DNA of 47,768 nucleotides from Clostridia bacterium (GTDB lineage: Bacteria; Bacillota; Clostridia; Oscillospirales; Acutalibacteraceae): positions 1 through 47,768 of the forward strand of contig JAFQCU010000018.1 of assembly GCA_017416285.1 (NCBI GenBank). Reading direction: 5' to 3'. A program made the translations under genes and the position numbers. Positions 16,533 to 25,468 of this stretch are shown piece by piece (position 1 is the first letter of the stretch; every line of letters starts with the position of its first letter). Under the pieces are notes generated by a model. That model saw only the letters and a program-made list of their open reading frames with translations. It was not told the DNA's origin and searched no databases.

Positions 16533-17540
16533 TCACCTGTAATCAATTGGTAATGTGGCGGTTGCGTTAAGGGAAGTATCCGAAACGTTGCCGTCAAGAT
16601 ATTCGTAAATTGCCTGTGCACCCACCATCGCCGCATTATCTCCGCAAAATTTAAGCGGTGGGTAGTAAAGTGAATATCCTTTCTGCTTGCACTCCTCATC
16701 CAATCTTCGGCGAAGCTCGCTATTAGCTGAAACGCCGCCTGCAACAGCAATTTTGCAGTAGCCGGTTTTTTCGGCTGCCGCCATTGTGTTTTTTATAAGC
16801 AAATCACAAACACGCTCTCTGACAGTGGCGCACAATACGGGAACGTCAATATCGGTGTTTTTCTGATTCGCATTATGAACTAAATTTATAACCGCAGTTT
16901 TAAGCCCCGAAAAACTAAAATCAAGCTCGCCACCCGACACCTTCGGGTAGGGAAGCGGATATTTTTGATGGTCGGCTTTAGTTGCGATTTTATCAAGCGT
17001 AACGCCGCCCGGGTAGGAAAGTCCCATTTGGCGTGCCACCTTATCGAAGCACTCGCCTGCGGCATCATCACGTGTTTGACCGATTATTTCAAATTTTGTA
17101 TAGCTTTCAACCTTTGCAATCACGGTGTTACCGCCCGATACTAAAAGGCATAAAAACGGGGGCTTAAGGTCTGGGTGGGCAAGATAATTTGCCGCAATGT
17201 GCGAACGCAAATGGTGAACGGGTATAAGCGGTACACCAAGCGACATCGCAAGACCCTTGGCAAAATTAACGCCAACAAGCAACGCACCGATAAGACCCGG
17301 TGCAAAGGTTACAGCAACTGCCTCAATATCGTTATAGGTAAGTCCAGCTTCCTTTAAAGCTTCATCACATACTGCGCTTATAGCTTCGGTATGTCGGCGG
17401 GATGCAATCTCAGGCACGACACCGCCATATATTTTATGTTCTTCAATTTGGGTTGAAACAATATTGGAAAGCACGGTGCGGTCTTCTACAATCGCTACCG
17501 AGGTTTCGTCGCACGAGCTTTCTATTGCTAAAATTTTCAA
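16533..17540 (-). CDS. tsaD: tRNA threonylcarbamoyladenosine synthase subunit TsaD
   Basis: 335 residues, normal. ASKHA-fold protein needed for the t6A37 modification of ANN-decoding tRNAs. Motifs: LAIESSCDETSVAIVED, PEIASRRHTEAI, metal-binding HHLRSHIAAN, LVSGGNTVIAK and KFCGDNAAMVGAQA. The start is TTG at 17540, a few bases before which the fused phosphatase-acetyltransferase gene ends (AAAAGG serves as its ribosome site). Its usual partners TsaB and TsaE are not in the window; the RimI domain just upstream is the customary neighbour. Confidence 0.96.
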   Translation of the reverse strand: MKILAIESSCDETSVAIVEDRTVLSNIVSTQIEEHKIYGGVVPEIASRRHTEAISAVCDEALKEAGLTYNDIEAVAVTFAPGLIGALLVGVNFAKGLAMSLGVPLIPVHHLRSHIAANYLAHPDLKPPFLCLLVSGGNTVIAKVESYTKFEIIGQTRDDAAGECFDKVARQMGLSYPGGVTLDKIATKADHQKYPLPYPKVSGGELDFSFSGLKTAVINLVHNANQKNTDIDVPVLCATVRERVCDLLIKNTMAAAEKTGYCKIAVAGGVSANSELRRRLDEECKQKGYSLYYPPLKFCGDNAAMVGAQAIYEYLDGNVSDTSLNATATLPIDYR

Positions 17541-17544
17541 AATA

Positions 17545-18351
17545 TCAAAACCTTTTTGTCATAATAAGTGCATCTTCTTTGGGGGCGTCATAAAAGTTTT
17601 TGCGCACCCCTTCGGTTTTATAATCAAATTTTTCATAAAGCGAAATTGCGTTTTGATTACTAACCCTTACTTCCAAAGAAATAAAGCTTAAGGCTTCAAG
17701 CTTTGCCAAATCATCAAGCTTTGTCAAAAGCGCTGTGGCTATGCCAAGCTTACGGTATTCGGGCAAAACTGCAATGTTGGTGATATATCCTTCATCTAAT
17801 ATAACCGAAATACCAACATAGCCTAAAACACAACCGTTTTTCTCATAAACGTAAAACTTGGTGCGGTTATGCTGCGCTTCGATTATACCGTCCTTGGTCC
17901 ATGGGTGTGAAAAGCAGGCTTTTTCAATATTAACTATGCCGTCAATGTGGCTGTCATCTACATAAACAACCCTGCCAAATCGGTTATAAAGGGCTTTTAT
18001 AATTTCGTCACGGCATAAGCGGTAGGTGTCAATATCACCGCCGTAAGGGTCGCTTATACCATCGCCCAAAACCTCACATTTAATCCCAAGCGAGGTTAAA
18101 TATTCAGCGTGGTTTTTTGACATACAAACAATTAAATCAAAATCATCAATGTCACTTTTTGTAAGCTGTTTTGAAATATGACTGCTTATATCAATGTCAA
18201 TTTCACTCATGGCTTTTACAGAATTTTGTGAAGCCTTACTGCCATCAGCCGCAAGGCCACGGCTTTCGCAATTAAAGCCAAGGCTTTTTAAATACCCCTC
18301 TGCCGTGGGGCTTCGGCAGGTGTTACCGGTGCAAATAAATAATATTTTCAT
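17545..18351 (-). CDS. Fusion: low-molecular-weight (YwlE-like) phosphatase and RimI acetyltransferase
   Basis: 268 residues in one uninterrupted frame. Residues 1-127 are an LMW-PTP-fold phosphatase: active-site loop CTGNTCRS (Cys7, Arg13) and the acid loop DPYGGDIDTY (Asp101). Threonine in CTGNTCRS is the feature that separates protein-arginine phosphatases (YwlE) from tyrosine phosphatases, which usually have CxGNICRS. Residues 130-268 are a GNAT domain of the RimI type: acetyl-CoA loop VLPEYRKLGIATALL (195-209) and LEVRVSNQNAISLYEKFDYK near 226-245. RimI acetylates the N terminus of ribosomal protein S18. The polA stop overlaps the start by one base (TAATG) and tsaD follows, where stand-alone rimI usually lies. 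Confidence 0.88.
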   Translation of the reverse strand: MKILFICTGNTCRSPTAEGYLKSLGFNCESRGLAADGSKASQNSVKAMSEIDIDISSHISKQLTKSDIDDFDLIVCMSKNHAEYLTSLGIKCEVLGDGISDPYGGDIDTYRLCRDEIIKALYNRFGRVVYVDDSHIDGIVNIEKACFSHPWTKDGIIEAQHNRTKFYVYEKNGCVLGYVGISVILDEGYITNIAVLPEYRKLGIATALLTKLDDLAKLEALSFISLEVRVSNQNAISLYEKFDYKTEGVRKNFYDAPKEDALIMTKRF

Positions 18352-20873
18352 TACAGCTTGCTCCCAAGCCAGTTTTTGCCAAAGGCGGCATCGGCGGTTA
18401 AGGTGACTGCCATTTGTGTGGCGTTCTCCATTTCATATTTTAAAATGTCGCAAACCTTTTGGGCATCATTTTCAAAACACTCAACAATAAGCTCGTCGTG
18501 TACCTGTAAAATAAGCTTTGCGGTGGGAACCTCTTTTTCCAAACGGTTAAACACCTTTACCATTGCAAGCTTAATAACATCGGCTGCAGTACCTTGAATG
18601 GGTGCATTGCGGGCAACACGTTCGCCAAAAGCACGAATCATCCCGTTCGAGTTTTGAAGCTCGGGCAGATAACGTTTTCTGCCGAAAAGGGTGGTAACGT
18701 ATCCGTTTTGCTTTGCATCATTTATGGTGTTTTCCATATAAGAAGCAACCTTTGGGTAGGTGGCAAGATAGGATTTTATATAATCGTCGGCTTCCTTACG
18801 GGTTACACCGATATCCTTTGCAAGCGAAAATGCGCCAATACCGTAAACAATACCAAAGTTTACCGCCTTTGCACGGCTTCTAAGGGTTGGGGTAACCATT
18901 TCCACCGGTAAGCCGAAAACCTGTGCTGCGGTAGCGGTGTGAATATCGGTGCCGCTATTAAAAGCGTTTATCATGTTTTCATCGCCCGACATACTTGCTA
19001 ATACACGAAGCTCAATTTGTGAATAGTCGGCATCAACCAAAACCTTGCCATTCCCCGCAATAAAGAATTCACGAAGTCGCTTACCCTCGTTGGTTCTTAC
19101 GGGAATATTTTGTAAATTGGGCTCTAACGAGCTGATTCTGCCTGTGCGGGTTTCGGTTTGGTTAAAGGTGGTGTGTATTTTTCCGTCTTCACCGACACAT
19201 TCCTGAAGCCCGTCGGTATAGGTTGACTTTAATTTCGCAAGTGTGCGGTATTCAAGTAAAAGCGAAACGGCGGGGTGCAGGTGCTTTAATTCTTCGAGTA
19301 CCTCAGCATTGGTGCTGTAACCGCTTTTGGTTTTCTTTTTAGCGGGCAAGCCCAATTTTTCAAACAGGGCAACCCCTAACTGCTTTGGTGAGTTAAGATT
19401 GAATTCATAACCCACAGAATCGTAAATTTCTTTTTCGATAACGGCAATCCGGTCTGCCAGTTCGTTCGACATTTCACAAAGTCCGTCACTGTCAACCGAA
19501 AAACCGACAAGTTCCATATCGCCAAGCACCTTTGCAAGGGGCATTTCAATAGTCTCAAACAATTCTGTCTGACCGCTGCGGTCAAGCTCCTGTAAAAGCT
19601 TATCACAGCAATCGTCAAACAATGCGGCTTTTTTAATAAGCTCATCAGCCTCACCGTCAAAGCCGGGCATAACTGCGCCGTATTCCTGACAAAGGCGGTC
19701 AATATCATAGCCTGAAGCCGACGGGTTGCATATATACGCCGCTAACAAGGCATCAAATGTTACGTTTTCGGTTTGTTTGAATTTTTTATAAAGATTTTTA
19801 TAATCGTAAACACGTTTTTTAACCGATTTATCTTTTAATGTGTCGGCAATAAATGCTTCATCACAAGCAAAGGCAGCGCCGTCACTTATAACTGCCCACT
19901 CACCGTTTTCACAGTAAAGGGTTGCAGTATCATTAACCAAAGGCAAACCGCCAAGGGTTAGGCTTTTAGCCTCTGTTGCCGCTTCGGGGATTGGGGTGCT
20001 GTCAGCGTGAAGTCCCATTTTTTCCATAAGCTTAAAAAGCTCAAGCCCTGTCATAAAGCGGGCAAGCTTTTGTGTGTCCTGCGGCTTGTATTTGTAATCA
20101 TCAAGCTTGTCGCAAATCGGTGCAGTTTTGCAGATTGTGCCAAGCTCACGACTTAAATATGCGCTTTCCTTACCGGCGGTAAGCTTTGCTTTAACACCGT
20201 CTTTAATATCAAGCTTTTCAAGATTTTCGTAAATGTAATCAATGCTGTGAAAGCGTGAAATCAAGTCGTTGGCGGTTTTTTCGCCAACACCTGCAACGCC
20301 GGGAATATTGTCCGAGCTATCGCCCATTAAGGCTTTAAGCTCAATCATTTCATTAGGGGTAAGACCGTACTTTAAATCAAGCTCATCAACGGTGTAATTA
20401 ACAATTTCGGGCTTGCCCATTTTTGTGGTTGCAAGCAAAACACGGGTTTTGTCAGAAATAAGCTGTAACGAGTCACGGTCGCCTGTTGAAATAACACATT
20501 CGTTGCCGCTTTCTTCACAAAGGCGTGCAACGGTGCCTAAAATATCGTCGGCTTCGTAGCCTTCGCATTCGAGTCTTACATAGCCCGCCAAATCAAGCCA
20601 TTCTTTTAGAAGGGGCATTTGTTGACGTAATTCTTCGGGCATGCCCTTGCGTCCCGCTTTGTATGCATCATATTTCAGGTGGCGGAAGGTGGGTGCTTTG
20701 AGGTCAAATGCAACAACAACACCGTCGGGGGTCTCCATTTCCTCCAAGCGGTGTAAAATATTTATAAAACCGTATAAAGCATTAGTGTACTGACCGTTTT
20801 TTGTGGTCAGCATTTTAATGCCGTAAAATGCACGGTTTATTAAGCTGTTACCGTCGATAGCTAGTAACTTCAT
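18351..20873 (-). CDS. polA: DNA polymerase I
   Basis: 840 residues. The N-terminal 5' nuclease (LLAIDGNSLINRAFYG, ECEGYEADDILGT, LMGDSSDNIPGVAGVGEKTA) is followed by a 3'-5' exonuclease-like domain without the DxE metal ligands, so proofreading is probably lost, as in Bacillus and Thermus. Then comes the polymerase domain: motif A VDADYSQIELRVL near 614, motif B RSRAKAVNFGIVYGIGAFS, motif C QVHDELIVE near 791. Works in Okazaki-fragment processing and repair. It has its own promoter and leads the minus-strand block; its stop overlaps the next start. Confidence 0.97.
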   Translation of the reverse strand: MKLLAIDGNSLINRAFYGIKMLTTKNGQYTNALYGFINILHRLEEMETPDGVVVAFDLKAPTFRHLKYDAYKAGRKGMPEELRQQMPLLKEWLDLAGYVRLECEGYEADDILGTVARLCEESGNECVISTGDRDSLQLISDKTRVLLATTKMGKPEIVNYTVDELDLKYGLTPNEMIELKALMGDSSDNIPGVAGVGEKTANDLISRFHSIDYIYENLEKLDIKDGVKAKLTAGKESAYLSRELGTICKTAPICDKLDDYKYKPQDTQKLARFMTGLELFKLMEKMGLHADSTPIPEAATEAKSLTLGGLPLVNDTATLYCENGEWAVISDGAAFACDEAFIADTLKDKSVKKRVYDYKNLYKKFKQTENVTFDALLAAYICNPSASGYDIDRLCQEYGAVMPGFDGEADELIKKAALFDDCCDKLLQELDRSGQTELFETIEMPLAKVLGDMELVGFSVDSDGLCEMSNELADRIAVIEKEIYDSVGYEFNLNSPKQLGVALFEKLGLPAKKKTKSGYSTNAEVLEELKHLHPAVSLLLEYRTLAKLKSTYTDGLQECVGEDGKIHTTFNQTETRTGRISSLEPNLQNIPVRTNEGKRLREFFIAGNGKVLVDADYSQIELRVLASMSGDENMINAFNSGTDIHTATAAQVFGLPVEMVTPTLRSRAKAVNFGIVYGIGAFSLAKDIGVTRKEADDYIKSYLATYPKVASYMENTINDAKQNGYVTTLFGRKRYLPELQNSNGMIRAFGERVARNAPIQGTAADVIKLAMVKVFNRLEKEVPTAKLILQVHDELIVECFENDAQKVCDILKYEMENATQMAVTLTADAAFGKNWLGSKL

Positions 20874-20908
20874 TACATTACCTCTTTAAAATAAACATAT
20901 ATATTTTG

Positions 20909-20937
20909 ATTATAGCACTTTATTACTAATATGTCAC
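20909..20937 (-). promoter_or_regulatory. Promoter of polA and the downstream block
   Basis: On the minus strand GTGACA, 17-bp spacer, TATAAT, 36 bp before the polA start. Its -35 box stands 18 bp from that of the divergent dus promoter. Confidence 0.8.
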
Positions 20938-20955
20938 GCTATTTTTATAAAAAAA

Positions 20956-20984
20956 TTGACACTTTTTATATTTTTGGTTATAAT
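20956..20984 (+). promoter_or_regulatory. Promoter of dus (leaderless)
   Basis: TTGACA, 17-bp spacer, TATAAT. Only 7 bases separate TATAAT from the ATG at 20992, so transcription should start at or next to the A of the start codon. Confidence 0.8.
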
Positions 20985-20991
20985 CGGGTTT

Positions 20992-21963
20992 ATGAAGATA
21001 AAAAACATTGAAATTAAAGGTTTTGCCGCTCTTGCTCCAATGGCGGGTGTCGCCGACAGAGCAATGAGGGAAATATGTGTAAAATACGGTGCAGGTTTTA
21101 CTGTGGGTGAGCTTACAAGCTCTAAAGGTGTGTCGCTTGGGGATAAAAAATCCTTTGGCCTTTTGGCTTGTTCTGATAAAGAACGCCCGACCGCATCACA
21201 GCTTTTCGGCTGTGACCCCGAAACAATGGCTATTGCCGCCCAAAAGGCGCTTGATTTTAGACCCGATTTTATTGATATAAATATGGGTTGTCCCGCACCA
21301 AAGGTGGCAGGAAACGGTGGCGGAAGTGCTCTTATGCGTGACCCTGTTTTGGCTGAAAAAATTGTAAAATCTGTTGTAAATGCTGTGAATATTCCTGTAA
21401 CCGTTAAAATGCGAACAGGGTGGGACAGTGACAATTTAACCGCTGTCGAAATGGCAAAAAGATGCGAAAATGCAGGGGCTTCAATGCTTACTGTTCACGG
21501 CAGAACACGGGTGCAGATGTATGCTCCGGGAATAGACTTTGACACCATAAAATCGGTCAAAAAAGCGGTTAAAATTCCGGTCGTTGCAAACGGTGATATT
21601 ATCGATGGAAAATCGGCTAAAAATATGCTTGAAATCACGGGCTGTGACTATTTAATGGTGGGTCGTGCCGCACAGGGAAATCCCTTTGTTTTTGTGGAAA
21701 TTAACACTTTTTTAAGGGGCGAAAATTACACGCCGCCAACCCTTGAAAAAAGGTTTGAGGTGCTTATGGAGCAGGTCAATTTAATGCTTAAGTATAAGGA
21801 CCCCCACAATGCAATTTTAGAGTCGAGAAAGCACACGGCTTGGTATATGACAGGGCTTAAAGGTGCTGCAAATCTTCGCCGCATGTGTGGTGAAATCAGC
21901 AGTCTTTCAGATATTGAAAAAATTATTGAATTGGCACTTGAACAAAATAGAGATTTATGGTAA
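20992..21963 (+). CDS. dus: tRNA-dihydrouridine synthase
   Basis: 323 residues from ATG 20992. A longer frame back to 20956 would start inside the -35 box and is rejected. FMN-binding TIM-barrel of the Dus family: LAPMAGVADRAMREICVKYG, the catalytic NMGCPAPKVAGNGGGSALM with the active Cys, TVKMRTGWD, LTVHGRTRVQMY, VVANGDI and YLMVGRAAQGNPF. It reduces specific uridines in tRNA with NADPH. No ribosome site precedes the ATG, in line with a leaderless message. The dus paralogue (B type in Firmicutes) is not resolved here. yebC starts 28 bp downstream with a normal ribosome site. Confidence 0.93.
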   Translation: MKIKNIEIKGFAALAPMAGVADRAMREICVKYGAGFTVGELTSSKGVSLGDKKSFGLLACSDKERPTASQLFGCDPETMAIAAQKALDFRPDFIDINMGCPAPKVAGNGGGSALMRDPVLAEKIVKSVVNAVNIPVTVKMRTGWDSDNLTAVEMAKRCENAGASMLTVHGRTRVQMYAPGIDFDTIKSVKKAVKIPVVANGDIIDGKSAKNMLEITGCDYLMVGRAAQGNPFVFVEINTFLRGENYTPPTLEKRFEVLMEQVNLMLKYKDPHNAILESRKHTAWYMTGLKGAANLRRMCGEISSLSDIEKIIELALEQNRDLW

Positions 21964-21991
21964 ACTCTTATGGTTGAAAGGATGATTTTTA

Positions 21992-22723
21992 ATGTCAGGA
22001 CATTCTAAATGGAGTAATATTAAACGCAAAAAGGAAAAAACCGATGCTGCAAAAGCCAAGGTTTTCACTAAAATCGGTCGTGAAATTGCAGTTATTGTTA
22101 AGCAGGGCGGTGCAAACCCCGCTGAAAACAGCAAGCTAAAGGATGCTATTGCAAAGGCAAAGGCAGCGAATGTGCCTAATGAAAATATTGAAAGAATTAT
22201 TAAAAAAGCCGCAGGCGAGGGTGACGGTACAAACTATGAAGAGCTTATTTACGAGGGCTATGGTCCTTGTGGTGTGGCTGTTGTAGTTGAAACCCTTACC
22301 GACAACCGCAACCGTACCGCCGGCGAAATGCGCCACTATTTTGACAAATGCGGCGGTAATTTAGGTCAATCGGGCTCGGTTATGTTTATGTTTGACCGCA
22401 AGGGTATTATCGTAATCGAGGGCGAGGGTCTTAATGAAGATGCCGTTATGGAGGATGCTTTAGAAGCAGGCGCTGAGGATTTTGAATTCGACGGTGAAAT
22501 TTTTGAAATTTCTACCGCACCGAACGACTTAGGGTTAGTGCGTGATGCTCTTGAGGAAAAGGGCTACAGCTTCTTATCTGCCGAGGTTTCTTACGTTCCT
22601 CAAACCATGAGCACTATTGATGACAGCGAAATGGTTGTTAAGATGGAAAAGCTTATTGATATGCTTGAAGAAAATGACGACGTTCAAGCAGTTTGGCATA
22701 ACTGGGAAATGCCTGAAGAATAA
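21992..22723 (+). CDS. yebC: YebC/PmpR-family protein
   Basis: 243 residues, normal. The start MSGHSKWSNIKRKKEKTDAA is the hallmark of the family; NVPNENIERIIKKA, YEGYGPCGVAVVVE and LGQSGSVMFMFDRKG follow. Long annotated as a DNA-binding regulator; members of the family have more recently been linked to relief of ribosome stalling at proline-rich stretches, so its role may be translational. RBS GAAAGGATGATTTTTA. Probably cotranscribed with dus. Confidence 0.95.
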   Translation: MSGHSKWSNIKRKKEKTDAAKAKVFTKIGREIAVIVKQGGANPAENSKLKDAIAKAKAANVPNENIERIIKKAAGEGDGTNYEELIYEGYGPCGVAVVVETLTDNRNRTAGEMRHYFDKCGGNLGQSGSVMFMFDRKGIIVIEGEGLNEDAVMEDALEAGAEDFEFDGEIFEISTAPNDLGLVRDALEEKGYSFLSAEVSYVPQTMSTIDDSEMVVKMEKLIDMLEENDDVQAVWHNWEMPEE

Positions 22724-22726
22724 TAT

Positions 22727-22754
22727 AAAGCACCTCTGCGGAGGTGCTTTTTTA
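22727..22754 (+). terminator. Terminator of dus-yebC
   Basis: AAAGCACCTC-TGCG-GAGGTGCTTT stem followed by TTTT. Confidence 0.9.
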
Positions 22755-22869
22755 GTTAATAAGTAAAAGTAAAAAGTGAAAAGTTAAGGTGTCGGCGAAG
22801 CCGACGGATAAATATTTGTCGTTTTTTGTCGTTCTCCAAAATTTGCATAATGAAAATTACTGTTTGTGG

Positions 22870-22898
22870 TTGAAATTGCAAAAATGGTGTTGTATAAT
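22870..22898 (+). promoter_or_regulatory. Promoter of the DUF3048 lipoprotein
   Basis: TTGAAA, 17-bp spacer, TATAAT, 34 bp before the start codon. Confidence 0.8.
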
Positions 22899-22932
22899 GC
22901 AAAATGTAGTATATTAAGCGGAGGCAGATTTT

Positions 22933-23967
22933 ATGACTAAAAAGTTTTTAGCCGCCCTTTTAAGCCTTGCCTTTATATGTATGGCTGGCTGTGGCGGAAC
23001 TGATACAAATTCACAGGTGGATAACACCCCCTCTAAGCCTGAACCTGAACCCGAGCCAATTGTATTTGTCAACCCCTTGACAGGCATTGAAAATATTGAA
23101 AACGAGGAAGTTACATACCGCCGTCCTGTTGCTGTTATGATTAATAATATTTCGATTGCTCAAAAGGTACAGACAGGTCTTACACAGGCGGATATTGTTT
23201 ACGAAACCGAGGTTGAGGGTGGCATTACCCGTCTTATGGCAGTTTTTCAGGATATCACTAAGGTAGAGCAGTTCGGCACAGTTCGTTCGGCACGTTACCC
23301 TTATGTTGATTTGGCTATGGGTCATAATGCAATTTACGTGCACCACGGTCAGGACAATACATATTGCGCACCCCACCTTAAGGATACACAGGCATTTACA
23401 ATCGCATCAAATAATGCGGGTGCACGCATTAAAAACGGCCTTGCAACCGAGCATACGCTTTACGGCTATGGTCCTAAATTGTGGGACTGGCTTGGCACAA
23501 AAACCAAGTTTGATTTAGATGTAGATGCTGTTAAAACTTGGCAGAATTTTACTAAATCGGGTGAAAGCCTTACATTTGACAGTGTTGCAACCAACATTTC
23601 GGTACCGTTTTCTAATAGCTATAAAACTGTGTTTAAGTATGATGAAACTAATAAGAATTATGTAAGATATTTTAAGGACACACAGCGCCTTGATTATCTT
23701 ACCGCTGCACCCGAATGCTTTAAAAATGTTTTTGTGCTTATTACCGATATTACAAACTATCCTGACGGTTATCACAGACAGGTTGCGCTAGAGTCGGGCG
23801 AAGGCTGGTACTGTGTAAACGGCACCTATATGCCTATTCTTTGGTCAAAGGGTGCTGCAAGTGATTCCTTTAAGTTTACCGACGTAAACGGCAACACATT
23901 AAAGGTGAACCAAGGTAATTCTTGGGTATGCATTGCTAAAAAAGGCATTAACGTTACATTTGAATAA
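22933..23967 (+). CDS. DUF3048 (YerB-like) lipoprotein
   Basis: 344 residues. Lipoprotein signal with lipobox MAGC (Cys20), then an acidic proline-rich linker (about 30-45). The rest fits DUF3048 in two parts: the N-terminal domain with PVAVMINNISIAQKVQTGL, VYETEVEGGITRLMAVF, VRSARYPYVDLA and IYVHHGQD, and the C-terminal domain with NYPDGYHRQVALESGEGWY and NQGNSWVCI. Function of the family is not established; it is a widespread extracytoplasmic lipoprotein of gram-positive bacteria. Single gene with its own promoter and terminator. Confidence 0.88.
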   Translation: MTKKFLAALLSLAFICMAGCGGTDTNSQVDNTPSKPEPEPEPIVFVNPLTGIENIENEEVTYRRPVAVMINNISIAQKVQTGLTQADIVYETEVEGGITRLMAVFQDITKVEQFGTVRSARYPYVDLAMGHNAIYVHHGQDNTYCAPHLKDTQAFTIASNNAGARIKNGLATEHTLYGYGPKLWDWLGTKTKFDLDVDAVKTWQNFTKSGESLTFDSVATNISVPFSNSYKTVFKYDETNKNYVRYFKDTQRLDYLTAAPECFKNVFVLITDITNYPDGYHRQVALESGEGWYCVNGTYMPILWSKGAASDSFKFTDVNGNTLKVNQGNSWVCIAKKGINVTFE

Positions 23968-23974
23968 TTTTTTA

Positions 23975-24006
23975 AATAAAAGTCGCAACTGCGGCTTTTA
24001 TTTTTT
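23975..24006 (+). terminator. Terminator of the DUF3048 gene
   Basis: AATAAAAGTCGC / GCGGCTTTTATT stem followed by TTTT. Confidence 0.85.
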
Positions 24007-24030
24007 ACTATTTTTTGTGATATGTTACTA

Positions 24031-24059
24031 TTGATATTTTAAAGTTCAAGGTATATAAT
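24031..24059 (+). promoter_or_regulatory. Promoter of the antiporter gene
   Basis: TTGATA, 17-bp spacer, TATAAT, 40 bp before the start codon. Confidence 0.8.
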
Positions 24060-24099
24060 CAATTTTGCGAATTTTAGTTAAAACAGAGGCGTTTTAGTT

Positions 24100-25431
24100 A
24101 TGCAAATTTTAGTAACACTATCAATAGCCATTGTGGCAGGACTTTTAATGTCACGAATAACAAAGCTTTTCAAGCTTCCTGCTGTTACGGCTTATTTGAT
24201 TGCCGGTCTTATAATAGGACCTTACCTTTTGGGCAGTATTGATTTATCATTTTTGGGTATGGGCTTTAACCATATTGGTTTTTCTGCTGAAGACTTCGGT
24301 CTTACAGGTGGCGAAAAAAATGTCGCCTTAGAAATACTCAGCAGTGTTGCACTTGGCTTTATTGCTTTTGCCATTGGTAATGAATTCCGCATGAACGATT
24401 TAAAGGCTATCGGCAAGCAAGCGTTTGTTATCGGTATTTTGCAAGCGGTTGCGGCAACAATTTTAGTTGATGCAGCACTTATCGGGCTTCATTTTTTAAT
24501 GCCTAACGTTTTGTCAATTTCAAATGCGATTATCTTGGGTGCAATTGCTTCCGCTACAGCACCTGCGGCAACCCTAATGGTTGTAAGGCAGTATAAAGCA
24601 AAGGGTAAGCTTACCGACTTGCTTTTACCTATTGTTGCTTTAGATGATGCGGTTGGTCTTATAATCTTTTCGGTTTCATTCGGCATTGCACGTGCGATTG
24701 AAAGTGGTGAAATCAGCGTTATTTCAATGATTATAAACCCACTTATCGAGGTTACGTTATCGCTTTTACTCGGCGCTTTTATGGGCTGGGTATTCACTGC
24801 TTGCGAAAAGATTTTCCACTCAGGTTCAAAGCGCATGTCTTTATCTATCAGCTTTGTTTTGTTAACCGTTGCAATTTCAATGATTAAAATTGAAATTGGT
24901 GAAGTGCATATCGGTTTTTCATCACTTTTAGTTTGTATGATGCTTGGCACAGTGTTCTGCAATTTGTGTGATTTTTCAGCAGATATTATGGACCGTGCAG
25001 ACAAATGGACAGCACCGTTATTTGTAATGTTCTTTGTGTTAAGCGGTGCAGAGCTTCGTCTTGATATTTTGGCAGATGTTTGGGTGCTTGTTATCGGTGC
25101 GGTTTATATCTTAAGCCGTTCTCTCGGTAAATATTTGGGCACATTCGCAAGTGCAAAAATGGTTAAGTGCGACAAAAATATTCAAAAATACTTGGGTATT
25201 ACATTACTTCCTCAAGCAGGTGTTGCACTTGGTATGTCTGCAATAGTTATCACAACCTTGGGTAGTGAGGGCGTGTTAGTTAGAAATATAATTTTATTTT
25301 CGGTTTTAGTTTATGAAATTGTTGGTCCTATGCTTACTAAGATTGCTCTTACCAAAGCGGGCGATATTAAAGAAAAGACTACTGAAGGCTTTAACCGTAA
25401 GGAATTTCTTGCAAAACAAAATGTTAAATAA
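24100..25431 (+). CDS. CPA2-type cation:proton antiporter
   Basis: 443 residues, very hydrophobic with about 12 membrane segments and no cytoplasmic RCK/TrkA domain at the end. It belongs to the Na+/H+ exchanger superfamily: ITKLFKLPAVTAYLIAGLIIGPYLLG at the first helices (quoted in part: KLPAVTAYLIAGLIIGPYLL), ASATAPAATLMVV, and the ion-binding LDDAVGLIIFSVSFGIA with adjacent aspartates. These pump protons against Na+ or K+ across the membrane. The cation is not readable. Single gene between its own promoter and a shared terminator with lysA. Confidence 0.85.
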   Translation: MQILVTLSIAIVAGLLMSRITKLFKLPAVTAYLIAGLIIGPYLLGSIDLSFLGMGFNHIGFSAEDFGLTGGEKNVALEILSSVALGFIAFAIGNEFRMNDLKAIGKQAFVIGILQAVAATILVDAALIGLHFLMPNVLSISNAIILGAIASATAPAATLMVVRQYKAKGKLTDLLLPIVALDDAVGLIIFSVSFGIARAIESGEISVISMIINPLIEVTLSLLLGAFMGWVFTACEKIFHSGSKRMSLSISFVLLTVAISMIKIEIGEVHIGFSSLLVCMMLGTVFCNLCDFSADIMDRADKWTAPLFVMFFVLSGAELRLDILADVWVLVIGAVYILSRSLGKYLGTFASAKMVKCDKNIQKYLGITLLPQAGVALGMSAIVITTLGSEGVLVRNIILFSVLVYEIVGPMLTKIALTKAGDIKEKTTEGFNRKEFLAKQNVK

Positions 25432-25437
25432 TAATAG

Positions 25438-25468
25438 AATCCCCGCAACCTCGGTTGCGGGGATTTTT
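25438..25468. terminator. Bidirectional terminator between the antiporter gene and lysA
   Basis: AATCCCCGCAACC-TC-GGTTGCGGGGATT with T-run on the plus strand; convergent genes end on both sides. Confidence 0.9.

Noticed and set aside
22791-22805. GTCGGC-GAA-GCCGAC hairpin as another array element
   Set aside because: It is a single hairpin without the linkers of arrays A or B; no more can be said.
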